From positions 1 through 14,791 of the forward strand of contig DAOQAY010000067.1 in NCBI GenBank assembly GCA_035354435.1: a DNA stretch of 14,791 nucleotides, read 5' to 3'. Source of the DNA: JAKLDO01 sp035354435 (GTDB lineage: Bacteria > UBP6 > UBA1177). The notes under the pieces were generated by a model. The model saw only the letters and a program-made list of their open reading frames with translations, did not search any database and had not been told where the DNA came from. Each line of letters starts with the position of its first letter. Within the stretch, counting starts at the first letter, position 1. A program made the translations under genes and the position numbers. Shown one piece after another: positions 13,431 to 14,791 of the stretch.

Positions 13431-14791
13431 ATGTCGGAGCATTTGTTATTGGTTAATATTAAAATTCACTCTTTTGAAAGACTGGTGCTCAATAACATTC
13501 CGGATCTGTTACAGCTTTCTTTCCTGACCGGTCGCAAAAAAGATCGGGTTCTTTTTTACAGTTCGGGGCTGAATTCAGATCTTGGCAGGTTTTCAATTAT
13601 GTCGCTGAATCCATTGTTTAAATTAGACAGCAAAACAGAGTTTGGCGATGTGCTTAATGATTTGTTTTCATTGAAAGAATTCAGCAAAATCGCTGATATT
13701 CCAATACCGCTTTTTTCAGGCTGGATAAATTATGAATGTGTAAGATATTTTGAAAATATTGCTCCGGCAGAAAGAAATACAATCGAAGTTCCAGATTTTC
13801 AGTTTGTATTTTCAGACAGCTTTATTGTTATTGATAATTTTGAGAAAAAAGCTGAACTTATACTTCTTGAAACTGATATTTCCAAAAACACAGTAGAAGA
13901 ACGAAAAACGCAGTATTTAGAAGAACTTGCAACGCCTGTTCCTGAACAAATATTCGACATTTCAGGTGTCAAGGCAGAAGCATTGATCTCAAAAAAAGAG
14001 TACCGTGATGCAGTTACGGAGATCAGAAGGCTTATCGGTGAAGGTTCTGTCTATCAGGTCAATTTCACTTATCCGGTAAAAGTTGAAACAGACATTCCAT
14101 CCTGGTTCCTGTTTTATAGATATCTGACTCAGAACCATGCTGACTATGCCGCGTTCATAAATAGTGAGGAATGTGAAGTGCTTTCGATATCGCCTGAATG
14201 TTTCTACCATGTGAAAAATGGAACTGAAGTGAGCAGTTTCCCGATAAAAGGGACAATTAAAAAAGGTGATAATGATAAAAAAAACAGGCACTTAAAAAAT
14301 GAGTTGAAAAATAGTGAAAAAGATAGAGCAGAGCTTGCAATGATAGTCGATCTTGTCAGAAATGATATTGGAAAGCATGCTACCTGCGGTTCTGTAAAAG
14401 TTGACTATCACGCTGAACTTATGGAATTCCCTACACTGTTCCATCTGGTTTCAAAAATAAGCGGTAAAATTGAAAAACATAAGCAGATTGAGCTTTTCAA
14501 GTCGCTTTTCCCCGGCGGATCGATAACCGGAGCGCCAAAGATCAGTGCAATGAATATCATTTCTCAACTAGAAAAACATAGACGCAATATCTACACCGGA
14601 GCGATCGGATTTACCGGACTTAACGGCGACACGGTTTTCAATATTCCGATCCGAACCATTCAAAGGTCGGGAAACACTCTCATTTACTCGACGGGCGGCG
14701 GCATAACATGGAATAGCGACCCTGAAAAAGAATTTGAAGAAACACTGATAAAAGCGAAAGCGTTTCTGAACATTTTTGAAGATCCGGAGAT
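13431..14791 (+). CDS. pabB: Aminodeoxychorismate synthase component I, 3' end off the window
   Basis: This enzyme converts chorismate, with ammonia from the PabA glutaminase, to 4-amino-4-deoxychorismate in folate (p-aminobenzoate) synthesis in the cytoplasm. The frame is open from ATG 13431 to the right edge, 453 codons, about the full length of E. coli PabB. Chorismate-binding motifs are in place: SVYQVNFTYPV (206-216), SPECFYH (254-260), ELAMIVDLVRNDIG (301-314), FPGGSITGAPK (360-370), IYTGAIGF (387-394). Lys273 in PIKGT is the PabB-type residue that forms a covalent intermediate; anthranilate synthase TrpE has Ala in that position. The start has no clear Shine-Dalgarno, so it is the least certain part. 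A fusion to PabC beyond the edge cannot be excluded. It may have its own promoter in 13336-13430. Confidence 0.92.
   Translation, partial: MSEHLLLVNIKIHSFERLVLNNIPDLLQLSFLTGRKKDRVLFYSSGLNSDLGRFSIMSLNPLFKLDSKTEFGDVLNDLFSLKEFSKIADIPIPLFSGWINYECVRYFENIAPAERNTIEVPDFQFVFSDSFIVIDNFEKKAELILLETDISKNTVEERKTQYLEELATPVPEQIFDISGVKAEALISKKEYRDAVTEIRRLIGEGSVYQVNFTYPVKVETDIPSWFLFYRYLTQNHADYAAFINSEECEVLSISPECFYHVKNGTEVSSFPIKGTIKKGDNDKKNRHLKNELKNSEKDRAELAMIVDLVRNDIGKHATCGSVKVDYHAELMEFPTLFHLVSKISGKIEKHKQIELFKSLFPGGSITGAPKISAMNIISQLEKHRRNIYTGAIGFTGLNGDTVFNIPIRTIQRSGNTLIYSTGGGITWNSDPEKEFEETLIKAKAFLNIFEDPE

Overview
The window looks like chromosomal DNA from an uncultured Gram-negative bacterium of moderate to low GC. 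Three predicted lipoproteins have lipobox signal peptides. Two of them carry long Asp/Glu/Thr-rich linkers between the lipidated Cys and a folded domain. A degenerate J-domain/TPR protein and a CheB-CheR-PAS fusion next to a hybrid kinase fit a 'deltaproteobacterial' lineage (Myxococcota/Desulfobacterota-like). That placement is inference with low confidence. I see no rRNA, tRNA, CRISPR array, transposase or phage gene.

Layout. (1) 1-1651, minus: a lipoprotein of at least five Big_5/SbsA-type Ig-like repeats, cut by the left edge. (2) 1652-2003: a 352-bp intergenic stretch with a good minus-strand promoter, which implies a leader of about 240 nt, and an upstream palindrome. (3) 2004-6232, minus: a two-gene unit. 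A CheB-CheR-coiled-coil-PAS protein, probably starting at TTG 6232, overlaps by 4 bp a PAS hybrid histidine kinase with a C-terminal receiver. Its predicted promoter has nearly the same palindrome upstream as the lipoprotein promoter. (4) 6381-9890, minus: a J-like/TPR protein, an exported metallo-beta-lactamase-fold lipoprotein (ComEC C-terminal type) and an RssA-type patatin phospholipase, probably one operon from a strong promoter at 9923-9951. (5) 10051-10536, plus: a YchJ-family SEC-C protein, divergent from region 4. (6) 10539-11756, minus: a SUMF1/FGE-fold lipoprotein with an acidic linker. (7) 11894-13335, plus: a tightly coupled PadR regulator - HAAS/DUF1700 membrane protein - small membrane protein - unknown protein operon. 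(8) 13431 to the right edge, plus: pabB, nearly complete.

How the parts may work together. The CheB/CheR fusion and the hybrid kinase are almost certainly translated from one message and probably form one signalling unit. The repeated palindrome AATTAAACAA(A/C)TTGTTTA ahead of both that operon and the Ig-repeat lipoprotein suggests a common regulator linking signalling to a surface or adhesion protein. This is the most testable new idea in the window. The PadR operon looks like a self-contained, autoregulated membrane-protein module. Several likely starts differ from the longest possible reading frames and were chosen by Shine-Dalgarno position and signal peptides: CheB/CheR, patatin, metallo-hydrolase, SUMF1 lipoprotein, PadR and the small membrane protein.
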